64,000 nt of DNA from Goodfellowiella coeruleoviolacea (lineage in GTDB: Bacteria; Actinomycetota; Actinomycetes; Mycobacteriales; Pseudonocardiaceae): the NCBI RefSeq assembly GCF_024171785.1, contig NZ_JAMTCK010000004.1:1-64000 (forward strand). Direction: 5' to 3'. Made by a program: the position numbers and the translations under genes. Every line of letters starts with the position of its first letter. Position 1 is the first letter of the stretch. Below are positions 31,953 through 40,596 of the stretch, one piece after another. The notes below the pieces were generated by a model. That model had not been told where the DNA came from, did no database searches, and saw only the letters and a program-made list of their open reading frames with translations.

Positions 31953-33314
31953 GTGCCCGATGTGCGAGGCCGTGGCCGGACGGCCCTGGTGCTGCTGTGC
32001 ACCGCCGTGTTCCTGGATTCGATGGACCTGTCCCTGATGGGTGTGGCGCTCCCGGCCATCGGGCGCGAGCTGTCCCTGACCGAGGGCACCCTGCAGTGGC
32101 TGGTCTCCGGCTACGCCGTCACCTACGGCGGCTTCCTGCTGCTCGGCGGGCGGCTGGCCGACCTGCTCGGCCGGCGCCGCGTGTTCGTGCTGTCGCTGGC
32201 GGTGTTCGCCGCGGCCAGCCTGGCCGGCGGCCTGCTCTCCAGCGGCGTGCCGCTCGTGGTGACCCGGATCGTGAAGGGGCTGGCCGCCGCGCTGACCGCG
32301 CCGGCCGCGCTGTCGCTGATCACGACCACCTTCACCGACCCCGCCCAGCGCGGCCGCGCCCTCGGCGTGTACTCGCTGGCCGGCGCGGCCGGCTACACCG
32401 GCGGGCTGGTGCTGTCCGGCCTGCTCACCGACCTGAGCTGGCGGCTGGTGTTCTTCCTGCCGGTGCCGTTCGCGCTGCTCGTGGTGGTGCTCACGCCCCT
32501 GGTCATCGCGCCGGGGGAGCGTGCCGGCTCCGGTCGCGGCTTCGACGCGCTGGGCGCGGTCACCGGCACGGGCGCGGTGCTGCTCGGCGTGTACGCGCTG
32601 GCCGAGCGCGCCTGGCCGGCCGGTGTGCTCGCGGTGCTCCTGCTGCTGGCGTTCGTGCTCGTGCAGCGGCGGCAGGCGAACCCGCTGGTCCCGCTCGCCG
32701 TGTTCCGGGTGCCCAGCGTGCGCTCGGCCAACACCGCCGCGATCGCCTGGGCGTGCGCCACCATCGGCTGGCAGTTCGCCGCCGTGCTCCACCTCCAGCG
32801 GACGCTGCACTACGACGCGCTGGCCACCGGCCTGGCGATCGCCCCGATGGGCCTGGCCATCTTCCTGGCCGCCAACCTCGCCGGAAAGCTGATCGCCCGG
32901 TGGGGCCTGGGCCGGACCGCCGCGCTCGGCATGCTGCTGCAGGCGTGCGGCATCCTGCTGTTCCTGCGCGTCGAGCCGACCAGCGGATACCTCGCCGTGC
33001 TGGCGCCCGCGCTGGTCGTGCACGGCATCGGCAACGGCCTGTCCTTCCCCAGCCTCAACATCGCCGCCGTCAGCGACCTGCCCGAACACCAGCAGGGCCT
33101 GGCCTCGGGGCTGATCACCTCCGCCGTCCAGGTCGGCGCGGGCATCGGCGTCGCCGTGCTGGCCGCGCTGCTCACCGTGCCCGGCCTGACCGGCTACCGG
33201 CTCGCCTTCCTCGCCGCCAGCGGCTTCTCCCTGGTCGGCGCGGTCGTCAGCGCCCTGGGCATCCGCCCGGCCCAGCGCACCCCGCGGTCCACCCCCGCCC
33301 CCGCCCACCACTGA
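31953..33314 (+). CDS. DHA2-type MFS exporter
   Basis: The 453-residue transporter has TAVFLDSMDLSLMGVALPAI in helix 1, motif A GRLADLLGRRRVFV, and SWRLVFFLPVPFALL, as in the EmrB/QacA group. Hydropathy suggests about 13-14 helices. Start GTG 31953 follows GGAGTGAG. It is divergent from marR and 18 nt upstream of the nitroreductase gene, forming a likely efflux plus detoxification operon controlled by the MarR protein. Substrate not inferable. Confidence 0.88.
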   Translation: MPDVRGRGRTALVLLCTAVFLDSMDLSLMGVALPAIGRELSLTEGTLQWLVSGYAVTYGGFLLLGGRLADLLGRRRVFVLSLAVFAAASLAGGLLSSGVPLVVTRIVKGLAAALTAPAALSLITTTFTDPAQRGRALGVYSLAGAAGYTGGLVLSGLLTDLSWRLVFFLPVPFALLVVVLTPLVIAPGERAGSGRGFDALGAVTGTGAVLLGVYALAERAWPAGVLAVLLLLAFVLVQRRQANPLVPLAVFRVPSVRSANTAAIAWACATIGWQFAAVLHLQRTLHYDALATGLAIAPMGLAIFLAANLAGKLIARWGLGRTAALGMLLQACGILLFLRVEPTSGYLAVLAPALVVHGIGNGLSFPSLNIAAVSDLPEHQQGLASGLITSAVQVGAGIGVAVLAALLTVPGLTGYRLAFLAASGFSLVGAVVSALGIRPAQRTPRSTPAPAHH

Positions 33315-33332
33315 CCCGGAAGGAAGACCGCG

Positions 33333-33980
33333 ATGTCACTGAACCTGTCCGCCGACGAGGTCCTGTCCACCACCCGCGCGGTGCGCAAGCGGCTCGACCT
33401 GACCAGGCCGGTCCCGCGCGAACTCATCGAGGAGTGCGTCGACCTGGCCACCCAGGCCCCGACCGGCCGCAACCGGCAGCGCTGGCACTTCCTGGTCGTC
33501 ACCGACGCCGCCCAGCGGGCCGCCGTGGCCGACATCTTCCGCCGTGCCGTCCAGCTCGCCGAGGGCAGCCCGCTGACCGCGAACGACCTGCGCCGGATGA
33601 ACGCCCACCCGGAGTCCCTGCGCCGGATCTTCGACGGCGTCCAGCACCTCTACGCCACCATCCACCGGGTGCCAGCCATCGTCGTCCCGGCGGTGGAGGG
33701 CCGCACCGACGGCGCCCCGGTCGAGCAGCAGGCCGGCACCTGGGGGTCGATCCTGCCCGCCGTGTGGAGCTTCATGCTCGCCGCGCGCGAGCGCGGCCTG
33801 GGCACGGTCTGGACCACGGCGCAGGCGCCGCTGGAACGCGAGCTGGCCGGGGTGCTCGGGGTACCGCACGACGAGGTCATGCTCGCCGCCCTGATCCCGC
33901 TGGCGTTCACCCTGGGCACCGACTTCCGGCCGGCCAGGCGCGTCAGCCGGGCCGAGGTCCTGCACTGGGACCGGTGGTGA
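33333..33980 (+). CDS. Nitroreductase-family flavoprotein
   Basis: The 215-residue protein has the nitroreductase opening STTRAVRKRLDLTRPVPREL (Arg residues contacting FMN phosphate), APTGRNRQRWHFLVVTD, QAGTWGSILPAVWSFMLAARERGLGT (split) and a C-terminal GTDFRPARR. These enzymes use FMN and NAD(P)H to reduce nitro groups, quinones or enones. Start ATG 33333 with GGAAGGAAG upstream. Co-transcribed with the MFS gene. Substrate probably the MarR ligand or a product of it (inference). Confidence 0.9.
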   Translation: MSLNLSADEVLSTTRAVRKRLDLTRPVPRELIEECVDLATQAPTGRNRQRWHFLVVTDAAQRAAVADIFRRAVQLAEGSPLTANDLRRMNAHPESLRRIFDGVQHLYATIHRVPAIVVPAVEGRTDGAPVEQQAGTWGSILPAVWSFMLAARERGLGTVWTTAQAPLERELAGVLGVPHDEVMLAALIPLAFTLGTDFRPARRVSRAEVLHWDRW

Positions 33981-34343
33981 CCAGCGCCAGCGGGCCGGGT
34001 GGCCGCGGCCATCGGTGATCGAAAACCGCGAGGGCGTGCCCGCCGAGCAGGGCACCCCTTTGGTCGAGTGGGGCCAGTGGGAGTCGAACCCACACTGTCA
34101 TGGACCTAAACCATGTGCCTCTGCCAGTTGGGCTATGGCCCCGGTCGCGACCCAGCCTAGCGCCCGCTGGTTCGCGGTTTGTTCCCTGGGCGGCGGGGAC
34201 TTCCCGCGTGTCCGGCCGGCACAACCGCACAACATCCCCGTTCCAGGTGGCACGGGGTGGTGCGCAGCAGGTCCCGGGCCTGGGCGCGCGGCCAACGTCA
34301 ACTACCGTTGTCCGCGCCGGAAGGCATCGCACGAGGAGGACAT
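33981..34343. other. 363-nt region holding only a tRNA gene
   Basis: Apart from the minus-strand tRNA at 34069-34142, nothing gene-like is visible. The stretch 34143-34330 is the tRNA promoter region and the leader of the DUF3618 gene. Confidence 0.5.
34069..34142 (-). tRNA. Class I tRNA with Leu anticodon UAG (short variable loop)
   Basis: A complete cloverleaf can be drawn: acceptor GGGGCCA/TGGCCCC (7 bp), D arm GCC...GGC with loop containing TGG, anticodon stem CATGG/CCATG with loop TTTAGGT (anticodon UAG, G37), 5-nt variable loop ACAGT, T stem GTGGG/CCCAC with loop TTCGACT, discriminator A73. CCA is not encoded. The anticodon loop and A73 fit leucine (codon CUA), but bacterial tRNA-Leu should have a long variable arm, which is absent. 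Identity is therefore uncertain. Confidence 0.8.
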
Positions 34344-34565
34344 GTGGCTCGCGATCCCGAGACAATCCAGCGCGAGATCGAGCAGGCGAGGGACGCGCTC
34401 GCCGCGACCCTCGACGAGCTGGGCACCAGGGCGGACCCCAGGAAGTTCGTGGAGAGCGGCAAGGCGAGCCTGCGAGCCAAGCTGGACGACCCCAGGGTGC
34501 GCTACACGCTCATCGCGGTGGGCGCGGTGCTGACGATCGCGGTGGTCCGCAGGCTGTTCCGCTGA
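34344..34565 (+). CDS. DUF3618 membrane protein
   Basis: The 73-residue protein starts VARDPETIQREIEQARDALA and contains TLDELGTRADPRKF, the DUF3618 signature. It ends with one membrane helix (YTLIAVGAVLTIAVVRRLF). DUF3618 proteins are widespread in actinobacteria as small membrane-anchored helical proteins of unknown role, often near genes for other envelope proteins. Start GTG 34344 with GAGGAGGA upstream. Confidence 0.88.
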   Translation: MARDPETIQREIEQARDALAATLDELGTRADPRKFVESGKASLRAKLDDPRVRYTLIAVGAVLTIAVVRRLFR

Positions 34566-34604
34566 GTCCCGGCCCGGGATCGGCCACCCGGCGGCCCGCG
34601 ACCG

Positions 34605-35252
34605 TCAGCGGGTGGCCGGACCGGGCTGGCCGGTCCCGGGGCGCTCCCGGTTCAGCAGCGGGAGCAGCACCTGGCTCATCAGCCGGTTGACGAACACGTC
34701 GTCCAGCGGCTCACCGGTCAGCATCAGCCGGTGGGTCAGCGCGGCCCCGGTCAGCTCGACCAGCATGCTGCGGGGCGCGTCCGGCCGCAGCTCACCCCGC
34801 CGGTCGGCCCGGTCCAGGATGCGGCGCAGCACGTCCCGCTGGGAACTCAGGAAGGTGCGGCGGAACGCCACGGCCAGTTCCGGCTCGTGCGGCAGCTCAC
34901 CGACCAGCGCCTGGGCCGCCTTGCCGGTCGGCCCGGACAGGAAGGCCGCGAACGCGCTGAGGAACTCGCGCAGGTCACCCGCGAGCGAGCCGGTGTTGGG
35001 CTCCGGCAGGTTCTGGCTGACCAGGTGCGCGCAGGTGTCGATGACCAGCTCCAGCTTGGACTCCCACCTGCGGTAGATGGTGGCCTTGCCGGCCCGCGCC
35101 CGCGCCGCGACCGCGTCCATGGTGAGCGCGCGGTAACCCACCTCGGCCATGACGTCGAGCGCCGCCCGGCGCAGCGCCGCGTCCCTGCTGGCGTCCCGGG
35201 GACGGCCGCGCTGGGCGGTCCGGGTCTCGCCACTGTATGGCACCGCGGCCAA
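34605..35252 (-). CDS. TetR-family regulator
   Basis: The 215-residue protein has RGRPRDASRDAALRRAALDV, then GYRALTMDAVAARARAGKAT and IYRRWESKLELVIDTCAHL, a typical TetR DNA-binding domain, and a C-terminal TetR_C-like ligand domain (about 85-195). The start is the TTG at 35252, which has GAGGAGG 7 nt upstream; GTG 35243 is an alternative. It is convergent with the DUF3618 gene and has no obvious divergent target. Confidence 0.87.
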   Translation of the reverse strand: MAAVPYSGETRTAQRGRPRDASRDAALRRAALDVMAEVGYRALTMDAVAARARAGKATIYRRWESKLELVIDTCAHLVSQNLPEPNTGSLAGDLREFLSAFAAFLSGPTGKAAQALVGELPHEPELAVAFRRTFLSSQRDVLRRILDRADRRGELRPDAPRSMLVELTGAALTHRLMLTGEPLDDVFVNRLMSQVLLPLLNRERPGTGQPGPATR

Positions 35253-35372
35253 GAGCCTGCCTCCTCGTCGGATGGACCAGCGCTGGGGATCAGGCGGACA
35301 TCCTAGGTGGTCGCGGGCACGGCTGGGTCGGTGCAGGTGGGGGCCTGGAAACGGCCGGTCACCCCAACGGCC

Positions 35373-35741
35373 TCACCACCCCTCCCGATCGGGTGGGGTC
35401 CGCCAGTCGTAGCGCTGCCGGCGACCGATCAGCCGGTGCCCCGCGCCGGTGTCCGGGGACAGGTCCGCGTCCTCGTCCAGCGCGGGACGGGCCGGGGCGG
35501 GCAGGCCGTGCCTGGCCCGCAGGTAGGCGGCGGTGAAGGCGACCGGGTCGCCGTCGAGCAGGTGCACCGCGCGGGCCAGCGGTGTGTCCTGGCGGATCTC
35601 GGCGATCAGGTCCTCGGCCTGCTCACGTGCGCTGACCAGGCTGGATGCCTCGGTGATCAGCTCACGCGCGCCGGTGCTGACGATGACCTGCCAGGAGTCA
35701 CCGTCGGTCGCGTAGTGGACGGTGATGGGCTCGGCGGCCAT
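35373..35741 (-). CDS. HicB-like small protein without HicA
   Basis: The 122-residue protein starts MAAEPITVHYATDGDSWQVI and continues STGARELITEASSLVSAREQ, a strand-strand-helix pattern like the partial RNase H fold of HicB antitoxins. A basic, Pro-rich tail (85-122) ends RYDWRTPPDREGW. No HicA toxin gene is adjacent, so it is either a solitary HicB-like protein or a different small family. Start ATG 35741. Confidence 0.5.
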   Translation of the reverse strand: MAAEPITVHYATDGDSWQVIVSTGARELITEASSLVSAREQAEDLIAEIRQDTPLARAVHLLDGDPVAFTAAYLRARHGLPAPARPALDEDADLSPDTGAGHRLIGRRQRYDWRTPPDREGW

Positions 35742-35944
35742 GAACGGGACCTCCCCGAAAGACGCGGCCAGCCCGGTGGCCGCAGGACCGCCAGAGCACT
35801 GACGCTGACTGGTCGGCCGGCCTCCACGGTATGGAGCCAACCCCGCGCGCGGCAGCTACCCGTTCGGTTGGTCTTCAACCACGCCAACGGGTTACATGAC
35901 CTGGGAAGTCAGGCCGGGGGAGGAGAGCAGCGGGACGCCCCGTG

Positions 35945-36598
35945 TCAGGACTGGGCGGCGTTGACCCGGCCGCCCAGGCCGGTCCACACCACGGCCATCA
36001 CCAGCTCGGCGGCCTGCTCCGGGGTGATCTCCGGGCGGTGCTCCACCCACAGGGCCAGCCGTTCACACGCGCCCACCAGGATCTCGGCGCTGGCCTCGGT
36101 GAGGTCCACGTCGGCCAGGGCGGTCAGCATGGCGGCGGTGAACGCGCTCTGCTGCTGGCGGATCTGCTCCACGGCCGCGGCGGCGGCCGGCGGGGTGAGC
36201 GCGGCCTCCTGGCGGATCAGCCGCCAGTAGCGGCGGTGCTCGGCGACGAACCGGAAGAACGCGACCAGGCCCCGGCGCAGGGCGTCGGCCGGGGTGGCGG
36301 CGCCGGCCACGGCCCGCTCGGTGGCGGCCAGCAGCTGCGCCCTCGCCCGCTCGATGCAGCCGACGAACAGGCCCTCCTTGGAGCCGAAGTACTCGTAGAG
36401 CATGGGTTTGGACACGCCGACCCGCTCGGCGATCTCGTCCATGGACGCGGCCAGGTAGCCGTGCTCGGCGAACACCTGCTCGGCGACCGCGAGCATCTGG
36501 CTCTCCCGCTCGGCCCTGGGCACGCGCCGCCGCCGGGCCGGCCCGGGAGCGGCTGTGCCGGGGGTGGCTGTGCCGGGATCGGCTGGCGCGCTGGTCAC
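35945..36598 (-). CDS. TetR-family regulator, divergent to the monooxygenase
   Basis: The 217-residue protein has a Pro/Thr-rich start, then RAERESQMLAVAEQVFAEHG, YLAASMDEIAERVGVSKPML and YEYFGSKEGLFVGCIERARA, a strong TetR domain. The C-terminal region contains FRFVAEHRRYWRLIRQEAAL, seen in TetR_C proteins near flavin monooxygenases. It is divergent from the Baeyer-Villiger-type enzyme, with a palindrome between them. Start GTG 36598. Confidence 0.9.
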   Translation of the reverse strand: MTSAPADPGTATPGTAAPGPARRRRVPRAERESQMLAVAEQVFAEHGYLAASMDEIAERVGVSKPMLYEYFGSKEGLFVGCIERARAQLLAATERAVAGAATPADALRRGLVAFFRFVAEHRRYWRLIRQEAALTPPAAAAAVEQIRQQQSAFTAAMLTALADVDLTEASAEILVGACERLALWVEHRPEITPEQAAELVMAVVWTGLGGRVNAAQS

Positions 36599-36622
36599 CT
36601 GCCGAGCGTACCGCCGGCAACC

Positions 36623-36647
36623 TACCGCCAGTAAGCTACCAGCGGTA
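36623..36647. promoter_or_regulatory. Candidate TetR operator upstream of the monooxygenase
   Basis: TACCGC (36623-36628) and GCGGTA (36642-36647) form an inverted repeat around a 13-nt centre. The same DNA also reads as two direct copies of ACCnnnnGTAA (36624 and 36638) followed by a weaker third near 36652. It lies between the divergent TetR and monooxygenase genes. Confidence 0.6.
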
Positions 36648-36707
36648 ACCTACTCATCGGTACCACAAACGAGCGCTGGTCGGACGCGATGATGCGGAGG
36701 ATCGCCG

Positions 36708-38237
36708 ATGGGTGGCAGCCGGCAGACCAACATCCTGATCATCGGCGCCGGGTTCGCCGGCATCGGCATGGCCATGGCGCTGCGCCGGGCCGGCCGCACC
36801 GACTTCCGCGTGCTGGAGCAGGCCAGCGACATCGGCGGCACCTGGCGCGACAACCAGTACCCCGGCTGCGCCTGCGACATCCCGTCGCACCTGTACTCCT
36901 TCTCCTTCGCGCAGAACCCGGACTGGACCCGCACCTACCCCGGCCAGCCGGAGATCTGGGCCTACCTGCGCCGGCTGGTCGACGAGCACCGGCTGCGCGC
37001 GCACATCGCGTTCGGCGCGCACGTCACCGGCGCGCGCTGGGACGAACTCGCCCAGCACTGGCGGGTGCGCTGCGCCGACGGCACCGAGCACACCGCCAGG
37101 AGCGTGGTCGCCGGCATCGGCGCGCTGCACATCCCGCACGTCCCCCGCCTGCCCGGCATCGACCGGTTCACCGGCCGCGCCTTCCACTCGGCCCGCTGGG
37201 ACCACGACTACGACCTGCGCGGCAAGCGGGTCGCGGTGATCGGCACCGGGGCCAGCGCCGTCCAGTTCGTCCCGGAGATCGCCGGGGACGTGGCCGAGCT
37301 GCACCTGTTCCAGCGCACCCCGCCGTGGCTGATGCCCAAGGCGGACCGACCGGTCAGCCCCGGCCTGCGCCGGCTGTTCCAGACCGTGCCCGCCGCCCAG
37401 ACCGTCTACCGGGACCTGCTCTACTGGGCGCTGGAGGCGCGCGGCCTCGGCTTCACCCTGGACCCCCGGATCATGCGGCTGGGCGAGCGCATCGCCCTGC
37501 GGCACCTGGCCGACCAGGTGCCCGACCCGGCCCTGCGCGCCGCGCTCACCCCGGACTACACCATGGGCTGCAAGCGGGTGCTCATCTCCGACGACTACTA
37601 CCCGGCGCTGACCCGGCCGCACGTGCACCTGGTCACCACCGGCGTGGCCGAGGTGCGCGAGCGGTCCATTGTGGACGGATCAGGGGTGGAGCGGCCGGTC
37701 GACGCGATCATCTACGGCACCGGCTTCCACGTGGTGGACTCCTTCGACTACCTCGACGTGATCGGCCGGGACGGCCTCGACCTGGCCGCGACCTGGCGCC
37801 GGCACGGCCTGGAGACCTACTACGGCATCACCGTGGCCGGCTTTCCCAACTGGTTCTTCCTGCTCGGCCCGAACACCGGGCTGGGCCACAACTCGGTGGT
37901 GTTCATGATCGAGGCGCAGATCCACTACGTGCTGCGCTGCCTGGACCTGCTGGACCGGGGCGGCGTCGGCGCGCTGGACGTGCGGCCCGACGCGCAGCGG
38001 GCGTTCACCGAGCGGCTGCAGCGCCGGCTGCGCCGGGGCGTGTGGAGCAGGGGCGGCTGCACCAGCTGGTACCTGGACGCCAAGGGGGTCAACCGGACCA
38101 TCTGGCCCGGCTCCACCTGGCGCTACTGGCTGGCCACCCGGTGGCCGCGGCGCGGCGACTACGAGCTGACGCCGCGCTGGGGCCGGGCCGCCGACGCACC
38201 CGACGCGCGCTGGCCCGACCCGCTGGCCGCGCGCTGA
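36708..38237 (+). CDS. Baeyer-Villiger-type FAD monooxygenase
   Basis: The 509-residue flavoprotein has an FAD loop GAGFAGIG (13-20), GGTWRDNQYPGCACDIPSHL after residue 43, the class B fingerprint FTGRAFHSARWD (matches FxGxxxHxxxW, about 154-165) and a second Rossmann loop GTGASA for NADPH. Such enzymes insert oxygen into ketones, giving esters or lactones, or oxidise heteroatoms. Start ATG 36708 with GGAGGA upstream. Controlled probably by the divergent TetR. Its last 79 nt overlap the convergent gatD gene. Confidence 0.92.
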   Translation: MGGSRQTNILIIGAGFAGIGMAMALRRAGRTDFRVLEQASDIGGTWRDNQYPGCACDIPSHLYSFSFAQNPDWTRTYPGQPEIWAYLRRLVDEHRLRAHIAFGAHVTGARWDELAQHWRVRCADGTEHTARSVVAGIGALHIPHVPRLPGIDRFTGRAFHSARWDHDYDLRGKRVAVIGTGASAVQFVPEIAGDVAELHLFQRTPPWLMPKADRPVSPGLRRLFQTVPAAQTVYRDLLYWALEARGLGFTLDPRIMRLGERIALRHLADQVPDPALRAALTPDYTMGCKRVLISDDYYPALTRPHVHLVTTGVAEVRERSIVDGSGVERPVDAIIYGTGFHVVDSFDYLDVIGRDGLDLAATWRRHGLETYYGITVAGFPNWFFLLGPNTGLGHNSVVFMIEAQIHYVLRCLDLLDRGGVGALDVRPDAQRAFTERLQRRLRRGVWSRGGCTSWYLDAKGVNRTIWPGSTWRYWLATRWPRRGDYELTPRWGRAADAPDARWPDPLAAR

Positions 38238-38974
38238 CAGGCGCGCAACCGCTCGTCGCGCAACTGCCCGACCACGGTCAGCTCCAGCGGGCCGGGCCGC
38301 TCGCCCACCACCCACTCGATCAGCAGGTCGGCCAGGTGCGGGTTGCGCGGCAGCACGGGACCGTGCAGGTAGGTGGCGATGATCCGGCCCTGCACCGCGC
38401 CCTCGGTGCCGTCGCCGTTGCCGGTGCCGGCCAGCACCCGGCCCAGCGGCCGGGCCGACGGCCCCAGCCGGGTGCGGCCCTGGTGGTTCTCGAACCCGGT
38501 GATCGCCGCCTCGCCCAGGCCGGCCAGCGGCGCCTCGCCCGCGCCGGCCAGCACCGCGTCGGGCTGCACCAGGACCTCGCCGATGGCGCGGCGGCCACCC
38601 GGGGTGCTGGTCAGGTCGAGCAGGCCGAGCCCGGCGTGCTCCACGGTGTCGGCGCCGGTGAAGCTCTCGCCGAGGATCTGCAGACCCGCGCACACCCCGA
38701 GGATCACCGCGCCCCTGGCGGCGGCGCGCTGCAGGCCGGGGTGGGCGCGCAGGTGGCGCACGGCCAGGGTCTGGGCGCTGTCCTCGCCGCCGCCGATCAC
38801 GTACACGTCGCACGAGTCGGGCACCGGCTCGCCGAAGGCCACCGGCACCACCCTGGCCGCGAAGCCCCGCCAGACCAGCCGCTTGTGCAGCACGGTGGCG
38901 TTGCCGACGTCGCCGTAGGTGCCGAGCAGGTCGGGCAGGACCAGCCCGATGTCCACAGTGGAGTCAGTGTGCAT
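38159..38974 (-). CDS. gatD: Lipid II isoglutaminyl synthase, glutaminase subunit
   Basis: The 271-residue class I glutamine amidotransferase is CobB/CobQ-like: DLLGTYGDVGNATVLHKRL, YVIGGGEDS, nucleophile Cys95 in LGVCAGLQILGESF, and a catalytic-type His in ATYLHGPVL. It produces ammonia for MurT, which amidates the D-Glu of lipid II. Its start overlaps the murT stop by 11 nt. The last ~25 residues, rich in Ala, Ser and Arg, lie in DNA shared with the convergent monooxygenase gene and look like a recent extension. Confidence 0.92.
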   Translation of the reverse strand: MHTDSTVDIGLVLPDLLGTYGDVGNATVLHKRLVWRGFAARVVPVAFGEPVPDSCDVYVIGGGEDSAQTLAVRHLRAHPGLQRAAARGAVILGVCAGLQILGESFTGADTVEHAGLGLLDLTSTPGGRRAIGEVLVQPDAVLAGAGEAPLAGLGEAAITGFENHQGRTRLGPSARPLGRVLAGTGNGDGTEGAVQGRIIATYLHGPVLPRNPHLADLLIEWVVGERPGPLELTVVGQLRDERLRACQRAASGSGQRASGASAARPQRGVSS

Positions 38975-40382
38975 GGCTCGCCTTGACGTTGAGGTCGCGG
39001 AACGCCGTGTAGTTGGCGATCACCTCGACCGGGCCGGTCTGGGCGAGGTCGATGGCCCGCAGCGAGTCCGGCACCACCACGTGGTCGACCTCGGCGTAGG
39101 TCAGCCGCACGGCCAGGTCGGTGGCGCGCTCCCCGGCGGCGATCACCGGCCGCCCGTGCAGGCGTTCGAACGGCACGTCCCACAGCCAGGACAGGTCCCG
39201 GCCGTCGGCCTCCCGGCCGTTGACCGCCACCACCACCGGGCTGTCCGTGCCGTCGAGCATGGTCAGCGTCTCGGTCCAGCCGGCCGGGTTCTTGGCCAGC
39301 AGCAGCCGGGCGGTGTGCCCGGTCCGCTCGATCACCCGGTAGCGGCCGGCCACGTTGCGCAGGGCCCGCAGCCGGGCCACGGACTCGGCCACGGCCGCGC
39401 CCATGGCGTTGGCCGCGGCCGTGGCCATGGCCGCGTTGGCCTCGTTGACCGCACCGGGCAGGGCCAGCTCCAGGGTCAGCCGCTCCGGCCCGGGCCGACC
39501 GGGAACGACCAGCTCGCCCCGGCTGGCCGCCCAGTCCGGTTCGGGCCGGCGCAGGCCGCAGTCGCAGTGCCAGCGGATCTCGTCGCGCACCACCGGGCTG
39601 CCGCAGCGCGGGCAGGACGCGGAGTCGGCGTGCCAGCCGATGCCGGTGGACACCCAGATGACCGAGGGCGCGTCAAAGGCCGCCGAGGTCATCATGACGT
39701 CGTCGCAGTTGGCCACCACCGTGCAGTCGGCCAGGTCGGTCACGACCGTGCGCAGCGCCCGCTCCACCCCGCGCACCTCGCCGACCCGGTCCAGCTGGTC
39801 CCGGCTGAGGTTGAGCAGCACCACCACCTCGGGCCGCACCTGCTGGGCCACGGCGGGGAAGTAGCCCTCGTCCACCTCCAGCACGGCGATCGGCGCGGCC
39901 GGCTGGCTGGCCAGCGCCGACACCAGGCCGTCCGGCATGTTGGCGCCGCTGTGGTTGGACGCCACCCGGCCCAGCGCGGCCACGGCCGTGCTCAGCATCA
40001 GCGTGGTGGTGGTCTTGCCGTTGGTGCCGGTGACCAGGGCCACCCGCCGCCCGGCGCACAGCCGGCCCAGCGCCAGCGGGTCGAGCTTGAGCGCGACCCG
40101 GCCGCCGATCATCCCGCCGGCGCCGAAACCCAGCGACCTGGACAGCCGGGAGGTGATTTTCGCCGCCCGCACGGCGACCGCGGTGCGCAGTGGCAATTTC
40201 GCGCGGACCGGCGGGAGGTAAATCCGGGCGGCACTGCTTTCGGTGGTCGCGCCGCCTTCGTCGTGTTCTTCGGCGCTGCTCGTTCCGCTGATGTTTTGTT
40301 CGGCGGTGCTTTGTTCGGGAATGACGCCCGATTCTTCCGGCAGGCCGTGGTTCTCGGCTTCCACCGGGCTTTCCCTGGTCAC
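38964..40382 (-). CDS. murT: Lipid II isoglutaminyl synthase, MurT subunit
   Basis: The 472-residue Mur-ligase-like protein has P-loop TGTNGKTTTT (118-127), EVDEGYFP and NLSRDQLDR in the central domain, and a Cys4 zinc ribbon inserted as SCPRCGSP and WHCDCG, the hallmark of MurT. With GatD it converts iso-glutamate to iso-glutamine on lipid II, needed for cross-linking. The N-terminal 55 residues are acidic and non-conserved; GTG 40382 is the first start but lacks a clear ribosome site, so translation may begin later. Forms an operon with gatD. Confidence 0.93.
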   Translation of the reverse strand: MTRESPVEAENHGLPEESGVIPEQSTAEQNISGTSSAEEHDEGGATTESSAARIYLPPVRAKLPLRTAVAVRAAKITSRLSRSLGFGAGGMIGGRVALKLDPLALGRLCAGRRVALVTGTNGKTTTTLMLSTAVAALGRVASNHSGANMPDGLVSALASQPAAPIAVLEVDEGYFPAVAQQVRPEVVVLLNLSRDQLDRVGEVRGVERALRTVVTDLADCTVVANCDDVMMTSAAFDAPSVIWVSTGIGWHADSASCPRCGSPVVRDEIRWHCDCGLRRPEPDWAASRGELVVPGRPGPERLTLELALPGAVNEANAAMATAAANAMGAAVAESVARLRALRNVAGRYRVIERTGHTARLLLAKNPAGWTETLTMLDGTDSPVVVAVNGREADGRDLSWLWDVPFERLHGRPVIAAGERATDLAVRLTYAEVDHVVVPDSLRAIDLAQTGPVEVIANYTAFRDLNVKASHAH

Positions 40383-40596
40383 GGCGGGAATGCTAGCAAT
40401 GGCCTATTAGCGCGTCCACCTGAGTGAAGTGCGTCCGCGCCGGTGTGGATTGTGTGTCGCGGAGTGGTTGTCACCGCCTGTTGTCCGGGTGCTCGAACTC
40501 CTCCCGAACGGGGGACCTGAAGCGGTGGGTATCGGGAATCAATTCCGATACCGCCCGTTCAGATCCCGGTCCGGTTTCCCTGATCGGGGACGATCA

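Noticed and set aside
31194-33311. 705-codon minus-strand frame covering marR and opposite the MFS gene
   Set aside because: Composition is Gly/Gln/Arg shadow-like; marR itself is read in another frame here.
34069-34142. Amber suppressor tRNA
   Set aside because: The anticodon is UAG, which pairs with codon CUA. An amber suppressor would need CUA as anticodon.
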